A DNA stretch of 64,000 nt. It comes from Pseudomonas sp. J452 (GTDB taxonomy: Bacteria > Pseudomonadota > Gammaproteobacteria > Pseudomonadales > Pseudomonadaceae). The stretch covers positions 124,001 to 188,000 of the forward strand of contig NZ_CP088294.1 of assembly GCF_024666525.1 (NCBI RefSeq), read 5' to 3'. Numbering within the stretch: position 1 is the first letter of the stretch; each line of letters begins with the position of its first letter. Below, one piece after another: positions 52,999 to 60,914 of the stretch. Made by a program: the position numbers and the translations under genes. The notes beneath the pieces were generated by a model that was not told where the DNA came from, searched no databases, and saw only the letters and a list, made by a program, of their open reading frames with translations.

Positions 52999-54366
52999 TT
53001 AAACCACAGCAATCGCGGCCATCAGACCGGTTTCCATGTGGTCGATAACATGGCAATGGAACATCCACACCCCCGGATTATCGGCGACGAAGGCGATGCG
53101 CGCCGTCTCGTTCTTGCCCAGCAGGTAGGTGTCGGTTAAATACGGAACGATATCGCGGCGATCGGAGTCGAGCACCTTGAAACTCATGCCATGCAGGTGG
53201 ATCGGGTGCTGGTACTGGGCCATATTGCGCAGCACGAAGATGTAGTGGCCATCCTTCTTCAGGGTCGCGATGGGCCGGTCGGCGCAGGCCTTGTCATCGA
53301 TATCCCAGGCCTGGCCGTTGATCTGCCAGTAGCGCGCCGGGCCGGCCTGATTCGGACTGGCCAACAGGGCCGCCCACTCGAAGTTGAAACGCAGGGTCTC
53401 GGCCTGGCTCAAGTCCGGCTCAGCGACCGGATTGGCCGGCAGCGCCGGCGGCCAGTCGTCGGCTGCCTGGGCACTGGCCACACTTTTCAGGGTCGCCAGA
53501 CGCAGCGGGCCGTTGCGCAGCGATAGCTCGGTGCCAGCGCCCGGCACCTTGAGCGCCAGATCCAGGCGCATACCCGGACCCAGCCAGTAGTCCTTGCCCA
53601 GCGGCCGCGGCGCCACCGGGTTGCCGTCCAGGGCATAGATGCGCGACTCGGCACCCGGCAGGTTGAGGCGATAGGTCACGGTGTTGTCGACATTGATCAG
53701 GCGCAGGCGCACCACCTGCCCGGCCGGCAATTCCAGGGTCGGCAGCGATACGCCGTTGATGCTCGACAGACGCCCGCGAGTGCCTTCGCGGGCCGCCTCG
53801 CGGGGCACGCTGAAATCGGTAAAGGCACCCTGCTCGTCGACATGCCAACTCTTCAGGCACAAGGTGCGCTCATGGGCGAACCCGCTCGGCTCGCGCTCCT
53901 CGACGATCAGCGGGCCGACCAGGCCGCGGCCGAGCTGTTCGCTGCTGGCCGTGTGCGGGTGGTACCAGTAGCTGCCGGCATCCGGGGTGATGAAGTCGTA
54001 GTCGAAATACTCGCCCGGCAGCACCGGCAGCTGCGAGACATAGGGCACGCCGTCCATCTCCAGCGGCAGGCGGATGCCGTGCCAGTGGATGGTGGTGGGG
54101 ACTTCCAGTTTGTTGATGAAGCGCACGCGCAGGCGCTCGCCCTGGCGGCAACGCAGCTCCAGGCCCGGCGCCTGGCCGCCATAGCCCCAGGCCGGCGTGA
54201 CATGCCCCGGCACCAGCTCCAGATCGAGCGGCGCGGCGATCAGCTCATAGTCATGGCTCGCCACATTCTGCGGGCGGCCCAGCCAGTAGCGCACGCCACC
54301 GGCGCCGAGGCCGGCGATGCCAAGGCCAGCGATGCCGGCGAGGATTTGTCTGCGCGTGAAAGACAT
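52999..54366 (-). CDS. Multicopper oxidase, Tat-exported
   Basis: A 455-residue three-domain cupredoxin oxidase. A twin-arginine signal (MSFTRRQILAGIAGLGIAGL) predicts folded export to the periplasm. Copper ligands are visible: HWHG in TTIHWHGIRLP, HPH in YWYHPHTASS, HPIHLHG and HCHVIDHMETGL (types 1, 2 and 3). The substrate may be cuprous ion or phenols. In P. aeruginosa the homologue lies beside guaA; here an integrated element has taken guaA away. Confidence 0.93.
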   Translation of the reverse strand: MSFTRRQILAGIAGLGIAGLGAGGVRYWLGRPQNVASHDYELIAAPLDLELVPGHVTPAWGYGGQAPGLELRCRQGERLRVRFINKLEVPTTIHWHGIRLPLEMDGVPYVSQLPVLPGEYFDYDFITPDAGSYWYHPHTASSEQLGRGLVGPLIVEEREPSGFAHERTLCLKSWHVDEQGAFTDFSVPREAAREGTRGRLSSINGVSLPTLELPAGQVVRLRLINVDNTVTYRLNLPGAESRIYALDGNPVAPRPLGKDYWLGPGMRLDLALKVPGAGTELSLRNGPLRLATLKSVASAQAADDWPPALPANPVAEPDLSQAETLRFNFEWAALLASPNQAGPARYWQINGQAWDIDDKACADRPIATLKKDGHYIFVLRNMAQYQHPIHLHGMSFKVLDSDRRDIVPYLTDTYLLGKNETARIAFVADNPGVWMFHCHVIDHMETGLMAAIAVV

Positions 54367-54376
54367 AGTGATTCCC

Positions 54377-54397
54377 GTAGCCCGGATGCAATCCGGG
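54377..54397. repeat. Half copy of the GTAGCCCGGATGCAATCCGGG repeat
   Basis: It is identical over 21 bases to the left arm at 52456 and lies just upstream of the multicopper oxidase start. Confidence 0.75.
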
Positions 54398-54506
54398 AAG
54401 AGCGCAGCCCTGATCGCATGAGGGCTGCCAATTGCAATATCTTCTCATTTCAGCACACAGCAGGACGAACCTTCGTGCGAGGCGGATTGCCGCAGAACAG
54501 ATGCAA

Positions 54507-54530
54507 CAAGGGCAGCTCGCGCTGCCCTTG
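54507..54530 (-). terminator. Orphan terminator, probably that of guaA
   Basis: CAAGGGCAGC TCGC GCTGCCCTTG is a perfect ten-base-pair stem 9 bases beyond the guaA-type attachment core. Before integration it would lie just after guaA. It now insulates the multicopper oxidase gene from the element. Confidence 0.65.
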
Positions 54531-54539
54531 TCGGTCACA

Positions 54540-54554
54540 TCATTCCCACTCAAT
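54540..54554 (-). other. Attachment site of the integrated element (guaA 3'-end core)
   Basis: On the minus strand ATTGAGTGGGAATGA would encode I-E-W-E-stop, the universal C-terminus of GMP synthase. The 12 bases GAGTGGGAATGA are, as I recall, the core described for genomic islands that integrate in guaA. The bases upstream on that strand do not encode the usual P-P-A-T before it, so this is the far recombinant junction and not the end of an intact guaA. Confidence 0.8.
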
Positions 54555-54791
54555 CATCAACAAGCCACCTAACCCATTGTGGTTAAAGGGATTGACTGTG
54601 ATCGACTTGGGGCCTTACCGCCGCTTTTGCCGTCAACCGTAGAGAGCTTTTGCTAGCGCGGGAGATGGAGCTATTTGCGGGAAAACGACACTAGGGACAC
54701 CATCATCAATCGAGTACAAGGATACCGGCAACCAACCGTCTTGTCCGCCCTGGCCGCAAACAGCCCTTCCAGAGAAAGCAATGATTGAAAA

Positions 54792-56279
54792 CTATGGCCT
54801 TCTAGGATTGCTAATCAACGATAGCGCCCGCTGAAGGTCCTCCGCTACTAGTCGTGAAAGCTCATCCAGTCTGGCAAGGCCGGGTTGACGCTTCGCACCT
54901 GACTCATCAGACCAAGCCATGTCCCACAAGCAGTCCTCCGTTTGCAAAATGTCAGTGACACGATACGAACGCGATGCAGACCCACTAGGCGTTAGCTCGC
55001 TACTGACTCCATTGCGCACAACATCTGATCGATAGAACGATAGGAACTCATCAAGATCCTCTCGCAACAATGGCTTGGTCTTAAGCGAATAGCGTTTGGT
55101 CGTCCGCAGCTCGTATATCCACAGATGTTCTGAAGGCAGAAGTTTGTCTTGTGCGCGTCGACGGTCGAAGAAGAGGACGTTCGCTTTGACCCCTTGGGCA
55201 TAAAACAGACCGGCGGGTAGACGGAGAAGAGTATGAAAGCGGCACTCTTCGAGCAAACGACGACGGATGACAGCACCAGCTCCTCCCTCGTAGAGAACGT
55301 TGTCTGGCACCACCACTGCAGCACGCCCACCAGGCTTTAGCTGGGCAACGATATGCTGAAGAAAGTTGAGCTGCTTGTTTGCGGTCTGCACCCAGAAATC
55401 AGCGCGCACGATAGTGAGGCTATCCTCGCTACGGTTACTTTTCTGGTCTTGTGTGTACGTCACGCTGCCCTTCACGCCGAACGGAGGATTGGTCAACACG
55501 ACATCAGCTTGAAACTTTGGTGGCTGTTTCAGACTATCACTGCAAGTGATAGGCAATTCTGATTCCGCGTTTCCACCCACGCCGTGCAGCAAAAGGTTCA
55601 TGGTGGCAAGGCGTGCGACTTCTTCAACGAGCTCCACGCCTCGAATCGACTTCGTGGCCAGCCGCTTCTGCTGCGCTCGCGTCATGAGCGGATTCATTCG
55701 CTTCAAATAGTCATGGGCGGCAAGCAAGAATCCGGCTGTGCCGCACGCCGGGTCGCACACGACCTCGCCTAGTACAGGATTGACGCATTCGACAATGACA
55801 TCGATCAACGCTCTCGGCGTGAAGTACTGCCCCGCACCACTCTTTGTATCTCGAGCGTTCTTCTCCAACAGACCTTCGTATGCATCGCCTTTCAGGTCAC
55901 TGGAGAGACCGGTCCACTCGGTTTGGCCGATCAAATCTACGATAAGTAGTCTCAGCTTGGCGGGGTCCTTGATCTTGTTCTTTGCATTCCGGAAGATCAA
56001 GCCGAGCATGCCATCACGCTCGCCCAACGCCGCAAGCACTCGAATGTAGTGCGCCTGCATGTCCTCAGCGTCCCGATCGAGCAACGATCCCCAGGCATAC
56101 TCGGCCGGAACGGGTCCACCCTCCTGCTCATCGGACATCTTGAGAAATAACAGGTAGGTAAGCTGCTCGACATAGTCGGGGTAGGAAAGTCCATCATCCC
56201 GCAAGACATTGCAGTACTGCCAAAGCTTGCGGACAAGGGCGCTCGCCTCACCCGCTGCAGCTGCGCTCTTAACTTTCAT
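54792..56279 (-). CDS. hsdM: Type I restriction-modification DNA methyltransferase subunit HsdM
   Basis: A 495-residue N6-adenine methyltransferase. The HsdM N-terminal helical domain (LVRKLWQYCNVLRDDGLSYP) covers about residues 15-130, then come motif X GQYFTPR (150-156), motif I DPACGTAGF (176-184) and catalytic motif IV NPPF (264-267). The ATG at 56279 overlaps the stop codon of the PtuB-like gene (ATGA), so it was preferred to the GTG/ATG upstream. It needs HsdS for specificity, and hsdS is the second gene of this operon. It is placed last, after the ATPase and nuclease. No hsdR is nearby. Confidence 0.93.
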   Translation of the reverse strand: MKVKSAAAAGEASALVRKLWQYCNVLRDDGLSYPDYVEQLTYLLFLKMSDEQEGGPVPAEYAWGSLLDRDAEDMQAHYIRVLAALGERDGMLGLIFRNAKNKIKDPAKLRLLIVDLIGQTEWTGLSSDLKGDAYEGLLEKNARDTKSGAGQYFTPRALIDVIVECVNPVLGEVVCDPACGTAGFLLAAHDYLKRMNPLMTRAQQKRLATKSIRGVELVEEVARLATMNLLLHGVGGNAESELPITCSDSLKQPPKFQADVVLTNPPFGVKGSVTYTQDQKSNRSEDSLTIVRADFWVQTANKQLNFLQHIVAQLKPGGRAAVVVPDNVLYEGGAGAVIRRRLLEECRFHTLLRLPAGLFYAQGVKANVLFFDRRRAQDKLLPSEHLWIYELRTTKRYSLKTKPLLREDLDEFLSFYRSDVVRNGVSSELTPSGSASRSYRVTDILQTEDCLWDMAWSDESGAKRQPGLARLDELSRLVAEDLQRALSLISNPRRP

Positions 56280-57124
56280 GCCGCCACCTTCAACACAATG
56301 AGGCGCACCCACCAAAGATATTTGAACGACTCAACATATACCTTGGCTGCGGCCGAATATTCTTCTTCTGCTTTCATCACATTCTTCAAATCACGTATCG
56401 CATCGGAGAAGGCATCGCTCAATACCGTATTTCCGTCAAAATTTTGAGGGGCTTCCCGCTCGCCTCGGCCGACAATCCGCTCAATCTTGTTGTAAAGCAC
56501 GACGCGAGCCTCACGGAAGGCTGGCCAGTCCAAATGCAGGATCAGTCGGCTAGCAGCGAGCTTGGCTTCGGGGCCAGGCTGTCCTTTGAAATCAGGGGAA
56601 AGGTCCACCTCACCACTCTGCCGAAAAGTGAGCAAGGCGACGTCGAATACGTTTGTGGGATCCAGCAGAGCCGGAACCTCTTGCCCTCGCCCTTGAGCCG
56701 GCGTAGACGCTCTGGCTCCAGGATCAATGAGGGGGAAATGGCCACCTTTGCCCCCTGTTCCTGCACCTTCTGGATTGATCCGGGGACGATTCGCACGGTG
56801 GCAACTCAGGCGGAGGTTCGTCCAGTCGAACGCCAACCAGTAGTAGCCGGGATGCATGGGGTCTTCTTTGACGCCGAGCTTTGGTCTGAAGTGATCTATG
56901 TCATCGTCGGTCCCAGGGTTTTTGCATTCAACGTACCAACATTTGCCGTGCGAGAACGCCGAAAACTCTGCGCGCAGAGCGACCCATTGGGCGCGATTGG
57001 CATTGATGAACGCAGCACGTTGCAGCGGGTCTGCCTCTGCAAGAACGGCATCACGCGTCGCTTCTAGCGCCGGAATGAGATGGCGTATTCTTGGCTTTAG
57101 CTCTTCCAGGTCAATGAATCGCAT
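56276..57124 (-). CDS. HNH nuclease, PtuB-like (Septu-type)
   Basis: A 282-residue protein with an HNH fold of the type seen in Septu PtuB and in retron-associated nucleases. The core runs KCWYVECKNPG (Cys62, Cys67), DIDHFRPK (Asp77, His78), WTNLRLSCHRANR (Asn103, Cys108, Asn112). The later PALLDPTNVFD also fits PtuB. The second Cys of the usual C-x-x-C-N is Ala111, so one zinc ligand is missing. It starts one base inside the ATPase stop codon (TGATG) and ends overlapping hsdM by four bases. It presumably cuts nucleic acid together with the ATPase. Confidence 0.85.
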   Translation of the reverse strand: MRFIDLEELKPRIRHLIPALEATRDAVLAEADPLQRAAFINANRAQWVALRAEFSAFSHGKCWYVECKNPGTDDDIDHFRPKLGVKEDPMHPGYYWLAFDWTNLRLSCHRANRPRINPEGAGTGGKGGHFPLIDPGARASTPAQGRGQEVPALLDPTNVFDVALLTFRQSGEVDLSPDFKGQPGPEAKLAASRLILHLDWPAFREARVVLYNKIERIVGRGEREAPQNFDGNTVLSDAFSDAIRDLKNVMKAEEEYSAAAKVYVESFKYLWWVRLIVLKVAA

Positions 57125-58737
57125 CAGCGGCCCTCGGCCGTTTGGAGCTGTTTGACGATCTTCGCAGCCAAGCGAGCCCGCTCGTCCATTTGTTCAGGCG
57201 TCAACTGAACAGACTCAGCCCACGCTGGATCTTGCTGTTCTGTCCATGCCTTCACAAATTGACCATAGAGAGGATCACGAATTGTTTGGTCGAAGCCTAA
57301 GGCTCTGAGGCGCGCCTTTATATCTCGAAACTCAGATTCTTCCTCGGGCGTCAGGATATCTTTCATCGCAAGGATTCGCTGGCGGTCAAGCTCCTCCTGT
57401 GTCTTCGGATCGAGTGTCGAGCGCAGCCGGAAAAGGTCACTAGTAAGGATTGCAGCGACACCCATTCCTCGTGGATCGTTGTCCGGCAACTCCGCAACCG
57501 CTCGCCCCTCTGCATCACGGCGAAATATCCTCACCTGATCACGTTTGAGTCCTGCAAATACCAGTGGATCGTGCGACGACATTACAATGTGGCAACTGTC
57601 ACGACCTCGAATAAAGCGATCGAGGAACTCAAGATATTGTGTGCTCCAACTTGGGTTCAGATGAGTATCTGGCTCGTCGAGCAAGAACAATGCCTCATCT
57701 CGCGCCGTGAACTTCAGTAGACCGAGGACAAGCAGCAGCTGTTGCTCTCCTTCACTCAAGTCTCGATAGGTGACCTCTCCCCCGCCGGCAGCAGGTGTCA
57801 TTCGAACCCGCGTTCTCACTTCACCAAGGAGCTTCGAGAGATGAGTACTCTCGAGCGCGGTGAAGAATGCGTACTGATCAGCGTAGGACGCATAGACTTG
57901 TTCAAGTGCATCCGGTTTTGGCAAAAAAAGATACAAGCTTTCAACGGCGGGATTCTTGGTCAAATCAACGGCAATACGTCTATCCATGCGCGCTGGGAGC
58001 ATAGCCTTGTCATACAAGCGACTCAGAAATTCTTGCACTTCGCCCACCGCACCCCAGAATCGTGAGTCGCCGTCGCGACGCTTCCAAGGTGGGCGCTTCA
58101 GAGCAAAGAGGACGCTGTCTAATCCATCAATCTGAAGATGCTCACGGAGAAATTCCCTATCATCATCGGAGTGGTTGTCTGCCGCATTCATGAAGAAGGC
58201 AATGAGAGCAAATTGCCCGTGCAGCGTCTGCGCGTAAAAAAGCCTACGCAGATTGTTGGGATCGGCGACTCGTACCTTCCCGCGCTGCTCTGTGGACTTG
58301 ATGATCCAGTTGTAGTAACGCTCTCTGTGCTTCTCAAATATCGAAGCCAACCGATCACTCGGGCCAGAGTAGTAACCAAACACGAAGCCTGGCCGATAGA
58401 GGGGGCGCCCGCTGTCGTCCTCGGCCATGAAGCGCTTTCTGGTTAGCTCTTTGTACTCACTCCCAGACTTACCTCTGACCCAAAACCTCGGAAACTGATC
58501 GCCTTCCGCCTTTATCTCAATGCCTTGATCACGACATTGATACTTGAGGTGGTAAGGGAATGGTGCCTCGAGATCAAGGTCAAGATTGCGAAATATGAGC
58601 GAAAGAGCTTCGATCAGATTCGACTTGCCCGATCCGTTCTCCCCTACTAAGACCGTATATGGGGACTGCTCATCAAAATCTACATGCAAATTTCGTAGGT
58701 TTTTGAATTCACCAATGGTGACTTCGTCAAGGCGCAT
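57124..58737 (-). CDS. AAA/SMC-type ATPase, PtuA-like (Septu-type)
   Basis: A 537-residue ATPase of the ABC/SMC-like class found in Septu and OLD-type defence. The start at 58737 gives MRLDEVTIGEFKNLRNL, the typical beginning; it overlaps the hsdS end by 11 bases. Walker A is GENGSGKS (residues 32-39), the signature LSEGEQQ is at 327-333, Walker B FLLDEPDTHLNP at 351-362 and the switch His in SSHD at 387-390. A charged C-terminal region follows from about 440. No Toprim nuclease domain is visible, so it is not an OLD nuclease; the nuclease is supplied by the next gene. Confidence 0.88.
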   Translation of the reverse strand: MRLDEVTIGEFKNLRNLHVDFDEQSPYTVLVGENGSGKSNLIEALSLIFRNLDLDLEAPFPYHLKYQCRDQGIEIKAEGDQFPRFWVRGKSGSEYKELTRKRFMAEDDSGRPLYRPGFVFGYYSGPSDRLASIFEKHRERYYNWIIKSTEQRGKVRVADPNNLRRLFYAQTLHGQFALIAFFMNAADNHSDDDREFLREHLQIDGLDSVLFALKRPPWKRRDGDSRFWGAVGEVQEFLSRLYDKAMLPARMDRRIAVDLTKNPAVESLYLFLPKPDALEQVYASYADQYAFFTALESTHLSKLLGEVRTRVRMTPAAGGGEVTYRDLSEGEQQLLLVLGLLKFTARDEALFLLDEPDTHLNPSWSTQYLEFLDRFIRGRDSCHIVMSSHDPLVFAGLKRDQVRIFRRDAEGRAVAELPDNDPRGMGVAAILTSDLFRLRSTLDPKTQEELDRQRILAMKDILTPEEESEFRDIKARLRALGFDQTIRDPLYGQFVKAWTEQQDPAWAESVQLTPEQMDERARLAAKIVKQLQTAEGR

Positions 58738-60478
58738 CGGTGATGACCTCCAACACTGCATTCTCTGCGGCAGTTCCTGTTTGACGGATCGTTCGATCCA
58801 GCTCGGATCGAAGTGCCAAGTAGAACGACTCCACTTGCTCCGGCTGATCACGGTCAAAGCCGGCTAAGGCGAACAGCTCTGGCAATGGCAATGGACGATC
58901 GGCCTTTCGCAAAACTGCGCTCAGCTGCACTGTGGACTTGCTCGCTTTTGAGGGTGGTGTGCTTTTGGGCTTCACGGTGTCTCCTTTTGACTTGCTGCCC
59001 TTCTCCACTTTCGGCAGTGCTACGGCGATTTCCAATGGTTCGCCCAAACGATCCAATAGCTGAGCCGCTGGTTCATCATCTGGTTGCTGGGGCACCAATT
59101 CGCCTGCGACGGCGGCAGCAAGCAACTCGAGCTCCATTTCCGGGAGCCTGTCGATCGACGCGAGCACAGCATTCCCTTGCGCGTCGGCCACGGCCAGGCG
59201 TTGCCGAGCTTCATTAACGATCGCCGCCTGCTCGACCAGCGGAGGAAGCGGAAATGGCATAGATCGAAAGCGATCCAACCCCAGATGAGCGATGTTGGTA
59301 GATCCGCGAGCGATCTTGCGAAACTGGCCCGAGTGCAAGTAATGCCTGAAGACCAGCAGCGCGAACTCGGGGTCCACAGCTGGTCCAGCTCGAAAACGAA
59401 TCAATGTGTTCTGGAAACACGCCCCAGGCAGTTCATCCCGGAACATCGCCGGCCGACCAACAAGCTCTGGGCTCTGCCCTTCGTTCAGGAGGATGTCGCC
59501 CTGTTCAAGGACATACACGGGATACTCTTCCGGCGTGAAGTTCATTTCAAGAACATCACTTGTGTCGATGCGATCCTCAAACACATTCGCAACTCGTAGG
59601 TAAGGCCGAATGTGCTCGCCGTGATGATGTTCTGGAGAGCGTTGTCGCCCCAGCCTGACTTCACCTACCTGATCAATTCTGGCCCATATCCACCCGAGCG
59701 GCAAAGGCTCTAGAGCGCCCTCCGGCGGCTCAAGTACTCCTGCCGTGTGTTCAAACAGAGCGCCCTGCGGGACACCTGACTTCTGATGAATCAGTGCCAA
59801 CGTCGCCGAGGAATCAGTGGCGCCCTCACTGCCCCCTTCCGGCATAGCCACGAGCTCACCTGACACAGCCGCTGCCAAGACTTCTTTGCGCTGCGCGCCG
59901 AGTCGATCCCAGGCTGATCGCAGATGAGTTCCCGCCTGCCGGATCTCGGCAAGACGCTGGCTGACTGCGTCAGCAATACGTTTTTGCTCATTGATGGGCG
60001 GCAGCGGAAACTGCAACTCGGCAAATCGACTGGCACCGAGATGCTGTATGCCTACACCGCGCGCAACACGCCCGAATATTCCGGAGGCGGCGTAGTGACG
60101 GAACACCGTCAACGCGTAGTTGGGCAGAGCCGCATGCGGGCGGAACCGGATAATCGTGTTCTGGTAACAGCAATCCGAGAGTTCGTCGTTCCATAGCGCT
60201 GCACGCCCCACTTGACTCGAACTTCCAGACGCCTCGGTCAACAAAATATCCCCTGCGCGTAGCGAAAGCACCCTGCGCTCCGCTGGCGTGAAATCCATCT
60301 CAAGGACATCAGTAAGGTCCAGCCCCGTCGGTTTAATATTCGCCGCGCGCAAGTACTTGGTAGCGTACTCGCCAGTGTGCTTATCAGGGGACCTCTGACG
60401 GCCCAGTCTGACAGCGCCAACCCGATCCACGCGGACCAATGTCCATCCGATCGGCAGCTCGTTGTTCTTAGTGCTCAT
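58727..60478 (-). CDS. hsdS: Type I restriction-modification specificity subunit HsdS, with C-terminal extension
   Basis: A 583-residue protein with two target-recognition domains (about residues 8-165 and 265-415). Each is followed by a conserved helical arm (FPLPPINEQKRIADAVSQRL and FPLPPLVEQAAIVNEARQRL). The two recognition domains are unusually alike: VRLGRQRSP and DVLEM.FTP occur in both. After residue 465 comes a linker rich in Lys, Ser and Pro, then a predicted winged-helix-like domain (LSAVLRKADRPLPLPELFAL). It would guide HsdM, and perhaps the ATPase/nuclease, to DNA. Its ATG overlaps the antitoxin-type gene by one base. Confidence 0.92.
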   Translation of the reverse strand: MSTKNNELPIGWTLVRVDRVGAVRLGRQRSPDKHTGEYATKYLRAANIKPTGLDLTDVLEMDFTPAERRVLSLRAGDILLTEASGSSSQVGRAALWNDELSDCCYQNTIIRFRPHAALPNYALTVFRHYAASGIFGRVARGVGIQHLGASRFAELQFPLPPINEQKRIADAVSQRLAEIRQAGTHLRSAWDRLGAQRKEVLAAAVSGELVAMPEGGSEGATDSSATLALIHQKSGVPQGALFEHTAGVLEPPEGALEPLPLGWIWARIDQVGEVRLGRQRSPEHHHGEHIRPYLRVANVFEDRIDTSDVLEMNFTPEEYPVYVLEQGDILLNEGQSPELVGRPAMFRDELPGACFQNTLIRFRAGPAVDPEFALLVFRHYLHSGQFRKIARGSTNIAHLGLDRFRSMPFPLPPLVEQAAIVNEARQRLAVADAQGNAVLASIDRLPEMELELLAAAVAGELVPQQPDDEPAAQLLDRLGEPLEIAVALPKVEKGSKSKGDTVKPKSTPPSKASKSTVQLSAVLRKADRPLPLPELFALAGFDRDQPEQVESFYLALRSELDRTIRQTGTAAENAVLEVITDAP

Positions 60479-60732
60479 CAGCCCTGGCCCACCAATTTAG
60501 CGTTCGTACTCAGCGCAGCCTGCCTTATACGAAGATCGCCGCTGCTCTGGTTGTTAATAGGCACAGCCCCATCTGGCGTGCCTGAGACGGATTGCAGCCG
60601 CTCATAGGCCTCAATGGATAGCACCACCACCACAGCACGACCATGCTTCTCGATAGCTATGGGCTCTGCCCTAGCGATATCGATCAACTTGCCGAACGAG
60701 TTCTTTGCATCCCGAGCTGACATGGATTGCAT
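60478..60732 (-). CDS. Phd/YefM family antitoxin-type regulator without a toxin gene
   Basis: An 84-residue protein with the Phd/YefM fold in its first 50 residues: MSARDAKNSFGKLIDIARAE, then PIAIEKHGRAVVVVLSIEAY. The C-terminal 30 residues, which would bind a toxin, are polar and weakly ordered. The start at 60732 has GGAGGG eight bases upstream; the longer frame lacks this. No Doc, YoeB or other small toxin gene is adjacent. As the first gene of the operon it may act as an autorepressor for the hsd-ptu genes. Confidence 0.82.
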   Translation of the reverse strand: MQSMSARDAKNSFGKLIDIARAEPIAIEKHGRAVVVVLSIEAYERLQSVSGTPDGAVPINNQSSGDLRIRQAALSTNAKLVGQG

Positions 60733-60758
60733 CGCCGCGCCCTCCGCCAAAAGGAGCC

Positions 60759-60786
60759 ATTTTAGCCACTTTAAAGCTCCCTGCAA
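60759..60786 (-). promoter_or_regulatory. Putative sigma-70 promoter of the cargo operon
   Basis: On the minus strand TTGCAG, 16 bases, TAAAAT, followed by the Phd-type gene about 27 bases on. A short inverted repeat GGAGC/GCTCC brackets the -10 box and could be an operator for the Phd-type protein. Confidence 0.5.
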
Positions 60787-60914
60787 CTTGCCATAACTGC
60801 GGAGCATCCCGACGCTATGGATGAACGCACCGAGACTGATCTAAAGACTGCACGGTGACTACAGCATTTGCGGGTGCGATAACGCAGATAAGCGCAGCGG
60901 ACTTCGTCCAGTCA

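Noticed and set aside
54555..54791. A small gene or hsdR remnant between the attachment core and hsdM
   Set aside because: All frames are short and carry no known motif.
57124..58737. OLD-family nuclease or Gabija GajA for the AAA ATPase
   Set aside because: No Toprim domain follows the ATPase domain, and no UvrD-like GajB is present. An HNH gene follows directly, which fits PtuA/PtuB better.
54792..60732. Reading the cargo operon as a retron, BREX or DISARM system
   Set aside because: There is no reverse transcriptase or msr/msd RNA, no PglZ, BrxC or Lon-like gene, and no DrmA/DrmB helicase pair. The methyltransferase is a Type I HsdM with a matching HsdS.
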